Assembly (NCBI RefSeq): GCF_019443325.1
Contig: NZ_CP080383.1
Location: forward strand, 992,001-1,056,000
Direction of reading: 5' to 3'
DNA: 64,000 nucleotides
Source: Cryobacterium sp. PAMC25264
GTDB taxonomy: Bacteria > Actinomycetota > Actinomycetes > Actinomycetales > Microbacteriaceae
The first letter of the stretch is position 1. Every line of letters starts with the position of its first letter. The notes under the pieces are model-generated. The model saw only the letters and a list, made by a program, of their open reading frames with translations. It searched no databases and was not told the DNA's origin. Both the position numbers and the translations under genes were made by a program. Of the stretch, positions 17,531 to 28,005 are shown one piece after another.

Positions 17531-17582
17531 ACGCGCCCCTGTCGCTGGCGTAGCGAGCCGTGTCGGCGCTACTCTATGGCGC

Positions 17583-17945
17583 ATGTCGCTGAAGTGGGAA
17601 GAAGTCGTCGTAGACAGCCGTGACCCTCGAACGCTCGGGTTGTGGTGGCGGGATGCCCTGGGCTGGGCCCTGCTGCATGAGAGCGACGACGAGCTGGAGA
17701 TCGCACCCGCGGAGGGCGCGCATCCGACCGTCTTGTTCGTCGCCGTGCCCGACGAGAAGACCGTGAAAAACCGGCTGCACCTCGACTTCGTGCCCGACGA
17801 TCAGGCCGCTGAGGTGGACCGCTTGGTCGCAATGGGCGCCAGTCGAGTGGACATCGGCCAGGCCCACGTCCCGTGGGTGGTGCTCGCCGATCCCGAGGGC
17901 AACGAGTTCTGTGTTCTCGCGGCCCGGCCCGGCTCGCCGGACTAA
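17583..17945 (+). CDS. VOC-family (glyoxalase-like) protein
   Basis: A 120-residue two-repeat vicinal-oxygen-chelate fold protein: W-E-E-V-V-V-D-S-R-D-P-x-x-L-G-L-W-W, N-R-L-H-L-D-F-V-P-D-D, and the closing V-L-A-D-P-E-G-N-E-F-C-V-L. This is the short glyoxalase/bleomycin-resistance-like subgroup common in actinobacteria, of unknown substrate. It follows the broken VOC gene by about 50 bases and its last four bases overlap the convergent methyltransferase gene. Confidence 0.85.
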   Translation: MSLKWEEVVVDSRDPRTLGLWWRDALGWALLHESDDELEIAPAEGAHPTVLFVAVPDEKTVKNRLHLDFVPDDQAAEVDRLVAMGASRVDIGQAHVPWVVLADPEGNEFCVLAARPGSPD

Positions 17946-18850
17946 GTCAGGGACGCCGCGACCGGCAGACGCGGGATCCAGCAGCGCACCGCGTCCCGGT
18001 AGCGCCGGAACTCGACGCCGAACCGGCGCTCGAGGTCGGCCTCTTCGTGCGGCCGGATGGCGTAGTTCCAGAGCAGTGCACCGATGACTGCGTAAACGAC
18101 GACCACCCAGGACGACAGGATCAGGCCGACGGCTGCCCCCTGCACGATACTGGCGACGGCCATCGGGTTGCGCACCCACCGATACGGGCCCGCGATCACG
18201 AGGGCGTTGGGCATCGCCGCGGGCAACGGGGTGCCGTTGCCGAGCGTCGACATGACCAGGGCCGACCATATTCCCAGCAGGCTCGCGGCCACGAGCACGA
18301 CAGCGCCGAGGGCGCCGGCTACGGCCGGGAACGGCAGCGCGATCGCCCAGCGCTGCTCGAGGGACGCAGCGACAAACGGAATCACGCCGAGGAAGAACCC
18401 CCAGAAGACGGCGATCTGACCGAAGGTGGCGGCCAGGTGGGCGGCGTGGGACGGCCGAGCGTTTGCCGGGCGAAAGGCGAACGGACCGCGGAGAAGCCAT
18501 TCCGTGGGGATCCGGCCGAGCAACACGAGGCAGAGCGCGACGATCGATCCCGCGCTCGCGGCCACCATGGCGACGACACCCCAGCCGGCCTCTGCTGTGA
18601 CGGTGGCGTATCCGGCCAGGCTGACGGCGACCAGGATGGTCCAGCCGGTGCTCACAATCGCGGCCCCGCGCACGCCCGCCGCGGCCAGCGCCGACGCCAC
18701 GACGAAGAGGGGGATGTCGAGGACGGCGACGGCAACGGGGTTGAGGGCCCCGAGCGTCATCTCGCGCACGGCGGGGGAGGCGAAGACCGCCACCCACCAG
18801 AGCGCTCCGGCGATCGCTTGTCCGGCGAAATACGTGCGTCCCCACCCCAT
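17942..18850 (-). CDS. Membrane methyltransferase-like protein (ICMT/NnrU type)
   Basis: A 302-residue polytopic membrane protein. The C-terminal part carries the isoprenylcysteine/phospholipid methyltransferase signature: G-P-Y-R-W-V-R-N-P-M, then R-P-H-E-E-A-D-L-E-R-R-F-G-V-E-F-R-R-Y. These elements bind S-adenosylmethionine in the family. About five hydrophobic segments precede it, making it longer than the minimal 150-200 residue relatives such as the one at 58571. The methylated substrate is unknown. Confidence 0.8.
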   Translation of the reverse strand: MGWGRTYFAGQAIAGALWWVAVFASPAVREMTLGALNPVAVAVLDIPLFVVASALAAAGVRGAAIVSTGWTILVAVSLAGYATVTAEAGWGVVAMVAASAGSIVALCLVLLGRIPTEWLLRGPFAFRPANARPSHAAHLAATFGQIAVFWGFFLGVIPFVAASLEQRWAIALPFPAVAGALGAVVLVAASLLGIWSALVMSTLGNGTPLPAAMPNALVIAGPYRWVRNPMAVASIVQGAAVGLILSSWVVVVYAVIGALLWNYAIRPHEEADLERRFGVEFRRYRDAVRCWIPRLPVAASLT

Positions 18851-18888
18851 CTGCTCACCCTAACGGTGCTGCGTGGCGCCCCGGGGGA

Positions 18889-19512
18889 TCAGTGGATGAC
18901 CGCGAGCAGCACGCCGACGGCCACGAAGAGCACCCCGAAGACACGGTTCAGCGCCTGTTGGCCTCGGGCGTCGCGGGTGAAGCGCTGGAACGAGCGCGCC
19001 GTGCCGGCGAAGAAGAACCACATCACCAGAATGTCGATCACCACGACCGTACCGGCCACGATCAGGTACTGCGCAGGCAGGGGCCGGTCGACTCGGATGA
19101 ACTGGGGCAGGAACGCGAGGAAGAACACGATGGCCTTGGGGTTGAGCATGTTCACCCACAGCCCGCGCCGGAACATCGACCAGCGCGGCTCATGGCTCAG
19201 GGCCCGGACCTGCTCGGCGTCGAGGTCGGGTGTGGCCAGGAACTGCCGGATGCCCAGATAGACCAGGTAGGCGGCGCCCGCGTAGCGGATGACGTTGAAC
19301 GCGAGCGGCGAACTGGCCACGAGCAGGCCGACCCCCAGTGCCACAATCACGATGTGGATGAGCAACGCGGCCTGCTGGCCGAGGATGCCCCAAATACACC
19401 GGCGGAACCCGGCATTGAGGGCGTTGCTCATGGTGTTGATGGCGCCGGCACCCGGCGTGAAACTGATCAGGGTGCCCGCGCCGACCAGGGCCACCCAGAG
19501 GGAAAACTGCAT
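18889..19512 (-). CDS. LysE/RhtB-family amino-acid exporter
   Basis: A 207-residue protein with six hydrophobic segments and the family landmarks F-T-P-G-A-G-A-I-N near residue 20, G-A-A-Y-L-V-Y-L-G-I near 80, and N-P-K-A-I-V-F-F-L-A-F-L-P-Q-F near 125. Members export lysine, homoserine, threonine or related compounds. The usual divergent LysR regulator is absent; the next gene upstream is a PadR gene transcribed away from it. Confidence 0.88.
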   Translation of the reverse strand: MQFSLWVALVGAGTLISFTPGAGAINTMSNALNAGFRRCIWGILGQQAALLIHIVIVALGVGLLVASSPLAFNVIRYAGAAYLVYLGIRQFLATPDLDAEQVRALSHEPRWSMFRRGLWVNMLNPKAIVFFLAFLPQFIRVDRPLPAQYLIVAGTVVVIDILVMWFFFAGTARSFQRFTRDARGQQALNRVFGVLFVAVGVLLAVIH

Positions 19513-19602
19513 CCGCTCATCCTAGTTTCCAAGCGAGTGCGGGAGTTCGCTGAGAGTCCAGGGCTGGGCTCCCGTTTGCGCTGTTGATCGGCCCCGCCAG
19601 AC

Positions 19603-19620
19603 TATATCGTTGAGTATCGT
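19603..19620. promoter_or_regulatory. PadR operator, copy 1
   Basis: TATATCGTTGAGTATCGT matches 17 of 18 bases of the sequence at 56172-56189 in front of the paralogous PadR gene. It lies 25 bases before the padR ATG and is followed by TAGCGAT. The conservation in non-coding DNA in front of two homologous regulators argues for an autoregulatory operator. Confidence 0.7.
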
Positions 19621-19644
19621 TAGCGATTCACGAAGGAGATCATC

Positions 19645-20190
19645 ATGGGCACTTCATTCCCCAACAGTGGGTTCGGCGGCGGCATGAACGCCGATGGCAT
19701 GTGGCAGGCGATGGACCAGCTGCGGTCCAAGTTCGAAAAGCGCGTCGGCACCCGCATGGGCCGCGGCGACGTGCGCGAAGCGGTGCTGAGCCTGCTCGCC
19801 GAGCAGCCGATGCACGGCTACCAGATCATCCACGAGATCGAGGAGCGCAGCGGCGGAACCTGGAAGCCCAGCGCCGGCTCCGTCTACCCGACCCTGCAGC
19901 TGCTGGCTGACGAGGGTCTCATCAGCGCCGAGGAGTCCAACGGCCGCAAGACCTACTCCCTCACCGACGCGGGCCGCGAGGAGGTCGCCGGTTCCGCCGG
20001 ATCGACGCCGTGGGCGCCGGAGGGCGCGACCGAGGACGCCAAGTTCACCGCTCTGCCCAAGGCCGGCATCGAGCTGGCCCAGGCGGCCGCGCAGGTGGGC
20101 CGCACCGGTTCGCCGGAGCAGATCAAGCAGGCCGTGGCCGCGATCGACGAAGCACGTCGGCGGATTTACTCGATTCTCGCCCAGGACTGA
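19645..20190 (+). CDS. PadR-family transcriptional regulator
   Basis: A 181-residue regulator with a glycine-rich N-terminal extension of about 45 residues, a PadR winged helix (G-D-V-R-E-A-V-L-S-L-L-A-E-Q-P-M-H-G-Y-Q-I-I, then S-V-Y-P-T-L-Q-L-L), and a C-terminal helical dimerisation region ending in R-R-R-I-Y-S-I-L. It closely resembles the PadR at 56250 in architecture. It probably represses itself and the AarF gene that starts 3 bases after its stop codon. GAAGGAG lies 8 bases before the ATG. Confidence 0.9.
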   Translation: MGTSFPNSGFGGGMNADGMWQAMDQLRSKFEKRVGTRMGRGDVREAVLSLLAEQPMHGYQIIHEIEERSGGTWKPSAGSVYPTLQLLADEGLISAEESNGRKTYSLTDAGREEVAGSAGSTPWAPEGATEDAKFTALPKAGIELAQAAAQVGRTGSPEQIKQAVAAIDEARRRIYSILAQD

Positions 20191-20193
20191 CGG

Positions 20194-21906
<1,713 letters not shown>

Positions 21907-21927
21907 CAGGTCCGCGGCCGGCACGGG

Positions 21928-22623
21928 CTAGCGGGGCTGCTGCCGACGCACCATCTCGGTGATCCAGATCGGAGCGTACGGCGAGGTGCAGCCCGGAGGA
22001 GTCGGGTAGTCCTTGAGCACCTGCAGGCGTTCGCCGATATCGAGGGCCCGGGCACGGTACTCGGCGTGCTCGATGCCGATCTGGGCCAGGCAATGGTTCA
22101 TCGCCCATTGCAGCCGGTCCGGCGCCTCCGTCATCTCGGCCTCGATGCGGTCGAGCAGCCCGGGCAGGTCGAGGTCGTCGGGCGACTTCGCCACCCGGTC
22201 GGTGGTGAGGGCCCAGCCGGCGCTCGCGACCACCGGGTCGCTGTCGTCGAACCAGAGCACCCGCAGGGCCTGAACATGCGGGTTCTTCTTCACGACGTAG
22301 TTCACCAGCCAGTCCTGCACCTTGGGTGTTCCCGCGTCGCGCAGCATGGCATCCAGCTCGTCCTGGTCGAGCGCCTTCGGGCGGCAAATCAGCACCGACA
22401 CCAGCCGCGCGGCGCTGTCGCCGGTCGCCCACAGGTCGTGGGCCAGTGGCGGTTGGGTCTTGAGACGTTTGGCGACGTCCCGCAACCGGCTGAGATTCAC
22501 GCCGTGGTCGTCGCCGTGATTGGCGTTCACCGCACGGACCTTCGGGTCCTGAAGCTCCGCCAATTCCGCCAACACATCACCCAGCACGTCGCCCGTGGTC
22601 GTGTCGGCAGTCACCTGAGCCAT
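21928..22623 (-). CDS. AlkD-like DNA alkylation repair protein
   Basis: A 231-residue all-helical protein of the HEAT-like-repeat DNA glycosylase family. Visible features include L-S-R-L-R-D-V-A-K-R-L-K near residue 46 (AlkD-type opening), H-D-L-W-A-T-G, and the repeated W-A-x-T-x-D and W-A-M-N-H-C motifs. AlkD enzymes remove bulky or positively charged N3/N7-alkyl purines. This one is close to the lower size limit, and the catalytic W/D pair cannot be assigned with certainty, so a non-enzymatic HEAT-repeat role remains possible. ATG at 22623 has GGAGA 6 bases upstream. Confidence 0.75.
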   Translation of the reverse strand: MAQVTADTTTGDVLGDVLAELAELQDPKVRAVNANHGDDHGVNLSRLRDVAKRLKTQPPLAHDLWATGDSAARLVSVLICRPKALDQDELDAMLRDAGTPKVQDWLVNYVVKKNPHVQALRVLWFDDSDPVVASAGWALTTDRVAKSPDDLDLPGLLDRIEAEMTEAPDRLQWAMNHCLAQIGIEHAEYRARALDIGERLQVLKDYPTPPGCTSPYAPIWITEMVRRQQPR

Positions 22624-22682
22624 CACCGTCTCCTGTCGCTCGTGTGTGCACTCCAGACTAGGACGGCCGGACGAGCGGCGCT

Positions 22683-22730
22683 GTCACATGTTGTTTACCC
22701 AACAGGCCCATCTCGAAACAGGCCGGAAAC
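22683..22730 (+). promoter_or_regulatory. Possible GlnR-type boxes before amt
   Basis: GTCAC (22683-22687) is followed after six bases by TTTAC, and GAAAC (22715-22719) after six bases by a second GAAAC (22726-22730). GlnR sites of actinobacteria alternate GTnAC and GAAAC with 6-base gaps. The elements are right but the order is not canonical, so support is modest. Confidence 0.35.
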
Positions 22731-22819
22731 AAAACAGCCAGTCAGACGAAATGAACACGGGCCAAGCTGTGGCGTATCCGACGCTACGCCCAGCGTCTCT
22801 TGCAGAGAGGTCCTTCGAA

Positions 22820-24088
22820 ATGGATCAAGGTAATACAGCTTTCCTCCTCATATGTGCTGCTCTCGTCTTGCTCATGACGCCGGGACTCGCGTTCTTCTAC
22901 GGCGGACTCGTCAAAGCCAAGAGCGTCATCAGCATGATGATGCTGAGCTTCGGTGCGATGGGTCTCATCGGAGTGCTCTGGGTGCTGTACGGCTTCGCGA
23001 TCGCGTTCCCGGGATCTGAAGGACTCATCTTCCCCTGGTCGATCGACTCGTCGGCGCTGGGCTTGTCCAGCCTGGTCGACGTGCCAGACGGCGCCGCTTA
23101 CCCGCCGCTCGCGTTCGTCGCCTTCCAGGCCACCTTCGCCATCATCACGGTGGCCCTGGTCTCGGGTGCGATCGCCGACCGGGCCAAGTTCGGCTCCTGG
23201 ATGATCTTCGCCACCGTCTGGGCGACCGTCGTCTACTTCCCCGTGGCCAGCTGGGTGTTCAACTTCGGTCTCGCCGACGACGGCAGCTTCGCTTACGGCG
23301 GCTGGATCACCTACGGCATGCAGGAGTGGTTCGGCGTCGGCGCGATCGACTTCGCCGGTGGAACCGCTGTGCACATCAACGCCGGTGCGGCTGCTCTGGC
23401 TCTAGCCCTGGTGCTCGGGAAGCGCGTCGGCTTCCAGAAGGGTGTCAGCGTTCCGCACAACCCGCCGTTCGTACTGCTCGGCGCCGGTCTGCTCTGGTTC
23501 GGCTGGTTCGGCTTCAACGCCGGTTCCGAGCTTGCCGCCGACGGCACCGCCGCGCTGGCCTTCGTCAACACGATCGCCGCGCCGGCCGCCGCTCTGCTCG
23601 CCTGGCTCGTCGTGGAGAAGATCAAGGACGGCAAGCCGACCTCCGTCGGTGCCGCATCCGGTGCCGTCGCCGGTCTCGTCGCGATCACCCCGGCCTGTGC
23701 CTCGCTGCAGCCGATCTGGGCGATCCTGCTCGGCCTGCTCGCCGGTGCCGTCTGCGCCCTGGCGATCGAGCTGAAGTTCAAGCTCGGCTTCGACGACTCG
23801 CTCGACGTTGTGGGCATCCACCTTGTCGGTGGTCTGCTCGGCACTCTGTACCTGGGCTTCTTCGCCAACGGTACCGGCCTCTTCGTCGGCGGTGACGCCA
23901 CCCAGCTGCTGGTGCAGGCCATCGCCGCGTTCTCCGTGCTGATTTACTCCTTCGTTCTCGCCTACGTCATCGGCTTCGCGATCGAGAAGACCGTCGGCTT
24001 CCGCGTCAAGAACGAAGACGAGATCGCCGGCATCGACACCGTCGTGCACGGCGAAGAGGGCTACGTCCTGTCCGACCGCCAGGCCTGA
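22820..24088 (+). CDS. amt: Ammonium transporter
   Basis: A 422-residue Amt/Mep/Rh channel with eleven hydrophobic segments. It starts M-D-Q-G-N-T-A-F-L-L-I-C-A-A-L-V-L-L-M-T-P-G-L-A-F-F-Y with the conserved F-F-Y-G-G, and carries both pore histidines in F-A-G-G-T-A-V-H-I-N and D-V-V-G-I-H-L-V-G-G. It imports ammonium at low external concentration. The ATG at 22820 was chosen on family alignment and GAGAGG 9 bases upstream; the in-frame extension to 22646 is non-coding leader. No glnK or glnD follows, unlike the usual operon. Confidence 0.95.
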   Translation: MDQGNTAFLLICAALVLLMTPGLAFFYGGLVKAKSVISMMMLSFGAMGLIGVLWVLYGFAIAFPGSEGLIFPWSIDSSALGLSSLVDVPDGAAYPPLAFVAFQATFAIITVALVSGAIADRAKFGSWMIFATVWATVVYFPVASWVFNFGLADDGSFAYGGWITYGMQEWFGVGAIDFAGGTAVHINAGAAALALALVLGKRVGFQKGVSVPHNPPFVLLGAGLLWFGWFGFNAGSELAADGTAALAFVNTIAAPAAALLAWLVVEKIKDGKPTSVGAASGAVAGLVAITPACASLQPIWAILLGLLAGAVCALAIELKFKLGFDDSLDVVGIHLVGGLLGTLYLGFFANGTGLFVGGDATQLLVQAIAAFSVLIYSFVLAYVIGFAIEKTVGFRVKNEDEIAGIDTVVHGEEGYVLSDRQA

Positions 24089-24107
24089 CCACAACCACCA
24101 CCACCGA

Positions 24108-24145
24108 GCTGTGCAGGGCGGATCACCGCCCTGCACAGCCGTTTT
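24108..24145 (+). terminator. Rho-independent terminator of amt
   Basis: GCTGTGCAGGGCGG (24108-24121) and CCGCCCTGCACAGC (24126-24139) form a perfect 14-bp stem with loop ATCA, followed by CGTTTT. Confidence 0.92.
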
Positions 24146-24184
24146 CCCGGCCGTGATCCCAGGGGAGCACGCCTATCGAGCGAA

Positions 24185-24799
24185 ATGACTACGACCAGCG
24201 CATCCCAGCCGCCGCATCCACACCAGATCGTGCACTTCGGCCGCCTGCCACGCCTCCCGCTCGAGGAGGGCGAGGGTGGCACGAGAGAGATCTGGACCGC
24301 GTCGGTACCGGGGCTCGACTTCATCTGGCAGCTGAAGCTGGTGGAGTTGCGCGGCCCGACCGCCACCCTGCACGCGCCGTCCCATATGCACCAGCTCGTG
24401 GTGGGGATGTCCGGCCCGCAGGTGCTGGCCGGCCCTGTGAATCGTCAGCTGCCGTTGCGCCGCGATCAGGCGATGCTCGTCCGCTCACCGACCACCGTCT
24501 TCCGTCGGCCGCGGTTGCGGATGGCGGGGGCGAGCCGGGTGCTCGTCCTCACCTTCGTCAGCGATGGGCCTGACCCGACGTTCAGCTTCGACACGTTCTC
24601 CGGGGTGGCCACCCTGCCGCCCGACACCCGGGCGGTCATCGTGCTGGAGGGTGCTCTCGATCTCGCCGGAGAGGCTGTCCCGAGCGAGTCGGCGCTGATC
24701 CTGGCGGCGAGAGCACCCCGGCCGCTCGTAGTCGGGAACGCGAGAGTCGTGATCCTGTCGTTGGATGACTCGACGGTGGCGGTCGCCGAGACGCCGTGA
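24185..24799 (+). CDS. HutD/Ves-like cupin protein (tentative)
   Basis: A 204-residue mainly beta protein. G-G-T-R-E-I-W near residue 32, F-I-W-Q-L-K-L-V-E-L near 48 and a gently repeating two-lobed pattern resemble the HutD/Ves bicupin family, which is linked to histidine utilisation or cold stress. The first lobe has H-A-P-S-H-M-H-Q-L, a possible metal-binding histidine cluster. No hut genes are nearby, so the role is open; a generic cupin of unknown function is the alternative. Confidence 0.55.
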   Translation: MTTTSASQPPHPHQIVHFGRLPRLPLEEGEGGTREIWTASVPGLDFIWQLKLVELRGPTATLHAPSHMHQLVVGMSGPQVLAGPVNRQLPLRRDQAMLVRSPTTVFRRPRLRMAGASRVLVLTFVSDGPDPTFSFDTFSGVATLPPDTRAVIVLEGALDLAGEAVPSESALILAARAPRPLVVGNARVVILSLDDSTVAVAETP

Positions 24800-24806
24800 T
24801 CCTCCC

Positions 24807-25679
24807 TCAGCGTGAGTCGTGCGCCGGGCTGAACGTCTGCTGACCGAGCACAGCCAGGAGCTCCAGTTTTTCTGCCGCCTCGCTGCGCGGAGCCGCCGTG
24901 AGGATGAGCAGGGCCTGCCCCTGGTCCTCGGTGAACAGGGCCTGGCAATCCAGGTCGATCGGGCCCAACTCGGCGTGAATCAGGGTCTTGTGATCCTCGA
25001 ACCGGCTCGCGACCTCGTGCAAGTCCCAGATCTCGGTGAATTCGGGGCTCACCTTGTGCAGTTCCCGCACCAACACGCTGGCGCGGGAGCGCGGCCCGGC
25101 GGCTCCCAGCGCCACCCGGAGACTGGACGCCTGGGCCCTGCTCTGCCGGTGCCGGTCGGTAACCGGATAGATCTCCCGCTCGGCGGGGTCCGTGAACCAG
25201 CGGTAGACACTGCTCCCGGCCAGCCCGGTGTGGCGGGAGTGATCGCCGAGCAGCGCCGCACCGAGCCGGTTCTGCGCCAGGGTCTCGCCCAGGCTGGAGA
25301 GAATGAGGGCCGGGGTGTGCTCGAGCCGGTCGAACACCCTCAACAGCGCGGGGGAGACGTGGGTATCCTGCGGGGTGCGCCCGGGCACATTGTGGCCGGC
25401 CAGGCGGTACAGGTAGTCACGTTCGTCACTGCTGAGGCGGATGGCCCGGGCCAGCGCTGACAGCATCTGCTCGGAGGGTTGCGGGCTCCGCGCCTGCTCC
25501 ATCCGCACGTAGTAGTCCGCGGACATCCCGGCGAGCGCGGCGACCTCCTCGCGGCGCAGCCCAGGCACCAGACGTCGCGGTCCGGCCGCGAGCCCCACGT
25601 CCTCGGGGCGCAGCCCGGCGCGGCGGGAGCGGAGGAACGCGGCGAGGGCTGGTTGATCCATGCCTCCATCATCCGTCAT
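24807..25679 (-). CDS. XRE-family regulator with MmyB-like ligand domain
   Basis: A 290-residue regulator: N-terminal Xre helix-turn-helix (about 10-90; G-L-R-R-E-E-V-A-A-L-A-G-M-S-A-D-Y-Y-V-R-M-E-Q) and a C-terminal MmyB-type PAS-like domain (about 110-285; Y-R-W-F-T-D-P, R-x-L-H-K-V-S-P-E-F-x-x-I-W-D). This group is common in actinobacteria and typically controls a divergent short-chain dehydrogenase, exactly the arrangement here. The second methionine at 25661 fits the family better, but a GGAGG one base before it is too close to serve, so the longer start is listed. Confidence 0.87.
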   Translation of the reverse strand: MTDDGGMDQPALAAFLRSRRAGLRPEDVGLAAGPRRLVPGLRREEVAALAGMSADYYVRMEQARSPQPSEQMLSALARAIRLSSDERDYLYRLAGHNVPGRTPQDTHVSPALLRVFDRLEHTPALILSSLGETLAQNRLGAALLGDHSRHTGLAGSSVYRWFTDPAEREIYPVTDRHRQSRAQASSLRVALGAAGPRSRASVLVRELHKVSPEFTEIWDLHEVASRFEDHKTLIHAELGPIDLDCQALFTEDQGQALLILTAAPRSEAAEKLELLAVLGQQTFSPAHDSR

Positions 25680-25762
25680 CGGCGCCGGGCAGGACAGGGA
25701 CCGGCAGTCCTACGACAACGGCTCCTCTCCCGCCCACGGCGCCCGCGCCGCACACTCGAGTC

Positions 25763-26509
25763 ATGAACATCACCGGAAACACCATCTTCATTCCCGGCGC
25801 CACGTCGGGCATCGGACTCGCCCTGGCCCTGCGCTTGCAGACGGCCGGCAACACCGTCGTGATCGGCGGCCGCCGCACCGACGTGCTGGAGCGCCTCGCC
25901 GCCGAGCACGGCCTCGCCACCGTCAGCGTCGACACCACCGACCCGGCCTCGGTGCTCGCCGCCCGCGACCAGGTGCTGGCCCAGCATCCGGACCTGAACG
26001 TGCTGGTGCCCATGGCCGGGGTCATGAACGCAGAAGACGTCCGGGGCGCGACTTTCCTGGCGGAGGCCGAGCGTATCGTCGACACCAATATCAATGGGCC
26101 GTTGCGTTTGATCGCGGCATTCATCGACCACCTGCAAACCCGCCCGCAGGCCACCCTGATGACGGTCTCCTCTGGACTGGCCCACACGCCGCTGGCCTAC
26201 ACCCCCACGTACAACGGCACGAAGGCCTTCATCCACCGGTACAGCGAGTCCATCCGGCTGCAACTCGCGGGCACCTCGGTGCAGGTCATCGAGCTGGTGC
26301 CGCCTGCGGTGCAGACCGAGCTCATGGCCGGCAACTCGGTGAACGATCACTTCATGCCTCTCGACGCCTTCGCGGACGAGGTCATGGGCTTGCTGGAGTC
26401 CCAGCCGGATGCTCGGGAGATCCTGGTCGAGACCGTGAAGTTCCTCCGCTTCGCCGAGGTGGAGGGTCGCTACCCGGCCGCCGTTGCCGCGCTCAACTCG
26501 GCCGCGTAG
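25763..26509 (+). CDS. Short-chain dehydrogenase/reductase
   Basis: A 248-residue classical SDR. The cofactor motif is P-G-A-T-S-G-I-G-L near residue 11 and the catalytic Y-x-x-x-K is Y-N-G-T-K near residue 150, with the preceding serine in T-V-S-S-G-L. It resembles DltE-like oxidoreductases. Specificity (NADH or NADPH, substrate) is not readable. It is divergent from the MmyB-type regulator, which probably controls it. Confidence 0.9.
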   Translation: MNITGNTIFIPGATSGIGLALALRLQTAGNTVVIGGRRTDVLERLAAEHGLATVSVDTTDPASVLAARDQVLAQHPDLNVLVPMAGVMNAEDVRGATFLAEAERIVDTNINGPLRLIAAFIDHLQTRPQATLMTVSSGLAHTPLAYTPTYNGTKAFIHRYSESIRLQLAGTSVQVIELVPPAVQTELMAGNSVNDHFMPLDAFADEVMGLLESQPDAREILVETVKFLRFAEVEGRYPAAVAALNSAA

Positions 26510-26626
26510 CCGGGCCGACGGCCAGGCGGGGGTGTTCGGGAGTTCGTCCGCCTGGTGCGATCGTCGTCTTGCGCCGACGCCCTGCAGAGCGTCCCCTTCC
26601 GGGTCGCCCCTGACCGCCCACCCCAT

Positions 26627-26689
26627 CCGCGAACTGTGACTTAAGCACCGGAATTCGCCCATTTTGCGTGCTTTTCTCACAGTTCGCGG
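26627..26689. repeat. 63-nt palindromic repeat, copy 1
   Basis: CCGCGAACTGTGA (26627-26639) and its exact inverse TCACAGTTCGCGG (26677-26689) flank an inner pair AAGCAC/GTGCTT. Total length is 63 nt, the same as the related hairpin at 29352-29414, with which it shares both ends. It lies between the SDR and phosphomutase genes. Confidence 0.85.
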
Positions 26690-26742
26690 GTGGAGGGGCT
26701 ACCGGGTGCGGATGGGCCAGGAGCGCTGTCTAGGCTGTACCC

Positions 26743-27450
26743 ATGGCCACAGTCATCCTCGTGCGACACGGACGCACCACCGCCAACGCCACCGGCATGC
26801 TCGCCGGCCGCACCGCCGGAGTGCTGCTCGACGACATCGGGCGGGAGCAGGCGCGCCTGACCGGGACCCGGCTGGCCGTGGTGCCGGTCGTGGGTGTGGT
26901 GTCCAGCCCGCTGGAGCGCTGCCGGGAGACCGCGGAGTGGATTCTCAACGAGCAGACCGGAACTCCCGTGACGCCCGTGGAGGACGACCTCACCGAGTGC
27001 GACTACGGCGACTGGCAGGGCCGCTCGCTCAGCGATCTCTCCACCGAGAAGCTGTGGTCGGTGGTGCAGACGCAGCCCTCGGCCGTCACCTTCCCCAACG
27101 GCGAGGCGATGGCCACCATGCAGTCCCGCTCGGTCGCCGCGATCCGCCGCCTCGACGCCGCCTTCGAGGCCGAGCACGGCCCCGGCGCGGTGTGGGTGGC
27201 GGTGAGTCACGGCGACATCATCAAGTCGATCCTGGCCGACGCACTCGGTATGCACCTGGACCTGTTCCAGCGCATCAACGTGGGCCCGGCATCCGTCTCG
27301 ATCGTGCGGTACGGCGCCAACCGGCCGAGCGTGATGGCCACCAACACGGATGCCGGCGACCTCTCCTGGCTGGCCGCGAGCACGCCCGCGGGCGACGCGC
27401 CGGTCGGCGGCGGGGCCGGACACCAGACGCCGCCGGCTTCACGCGCCTAA
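26743..27450 (+). CDS. Histidine-phosphatase-superfamily protein, MSMEG_4193 type
   Basis: A 235-residue phosphoglycerate-mutase-like protein. L-V-R-H-G-R-T (R8, H9) is the phospho-acceptor motif, S-S-P-L-E-R-C-R-E-T-A the second arginine motif, and S-H-G-D-I the second catalytic histidine. It belongs to the actinobacterial MSMEG_4193 subfamily, which is found beside DUF3090 and SCO1664-type genes as here. The Streptomyces relative ParJ affects ParA assembly; whether that applies here is unknown. The last 30 residues are a Pro/Gly/Ala-rich tail. Confidence 0.88.
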   Translation: MATVILVRHGRTTANATGMLAGRTAGVLLDDIGREQARLTGTRLAVVPVVGVVSSPLERCRETAEWILNEQTGTPVTPVEDDLTECDYGDWQGRSLSDLSTEKLWSVVQTQPSAVTFPNGEAMATMQSRSVAAIRRLDAAFEAEHGPGAVWVAVSHGDIIKSILADALGMHLDLFQRINVGPASVSIVRYGANRPSVMATNTDAGDLSWLAASTPAGDAPVGGGAGHQTPPASRA

Positions 27451-27459
27451 AATATCTCC

Positions 27460-28005
27460 ATGCCTACAATCGTCCATGAGTTCGCCTGGCCGGATCGGGT
27501 CGTCATCGGTACGGTCGGTCCGCCCGGCTCCCGCACCTTCTACCTGCAGGTGCGCACCGGGCCGCGCATCGTCAGCATCGCGCTGGAGAAACAGCAGTCG
27601 GCGCTGGTCGCCGAGAAGATCGACGAGATCCTCGACCAGCTGATGGCCCACGAGGGCAACCCGTTCAGCATCCCCACCAGCACTCCGGTTGAGCTTGTCG
27701 ACAACGACCCGCTGGAGCAGCCTGTTGAGGAGGAGTTCCGCACGGCCGCCATGAGCCTGGGCTGGGACCCGTCGACGGTGCAGATCGTGCTGGAGGCGTA
27801 CCGGTTCGACGACGAGGGCACCCCCGAACTCGACCCAGAGGCTCTCGAGCCGGGGGAGACCCTGATGGTGCGGATGCCCGTGGGCACCGCACGCGCGTTC
27901 GCCAAACGCACCCGCGAGGTTGTGGGTGCCGGCCGGCCCATGTGCCCGCTCTGCGGCAACCCGATCGACCCCGACGGTCACATCTGCCCACTTCCCGGCG
28001 ACTGA
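27460..28005 (+). CDS. DUF3090 family protein
   Basis: A 181-residue protein conserved across actinobacteria (DUF3090). It begins P-T-I-V-H-E-F-x-W-P-D-R-V-V-I-G-T-V-G and ends in a small putative zinc knuckle C-P-L-C-G-N-P-I-D-P-D-G-H-I-C-P. The biochemical role is unknown. It starts 9 bases after the phosphomutase and overlaps the next gene by one base, so the three genes form an operon. Confidence 0.92.
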   Translation: MPTIVHEFAWPDRVVIGTVGPPGSRTFYLQVRTGPRIVSIALEKQQSALVAEKIDEILDQLMAHEGNPFSIPTSTPVELVDNDPLEQPVEEEFRTAAMSLGWDPSTVQIVLEAYRFDDEGTPELDPEALEPGETLMVRMPVGTARAFAKRTREVVGAGRPMCPLCGNPIDPDGHICPLPGD

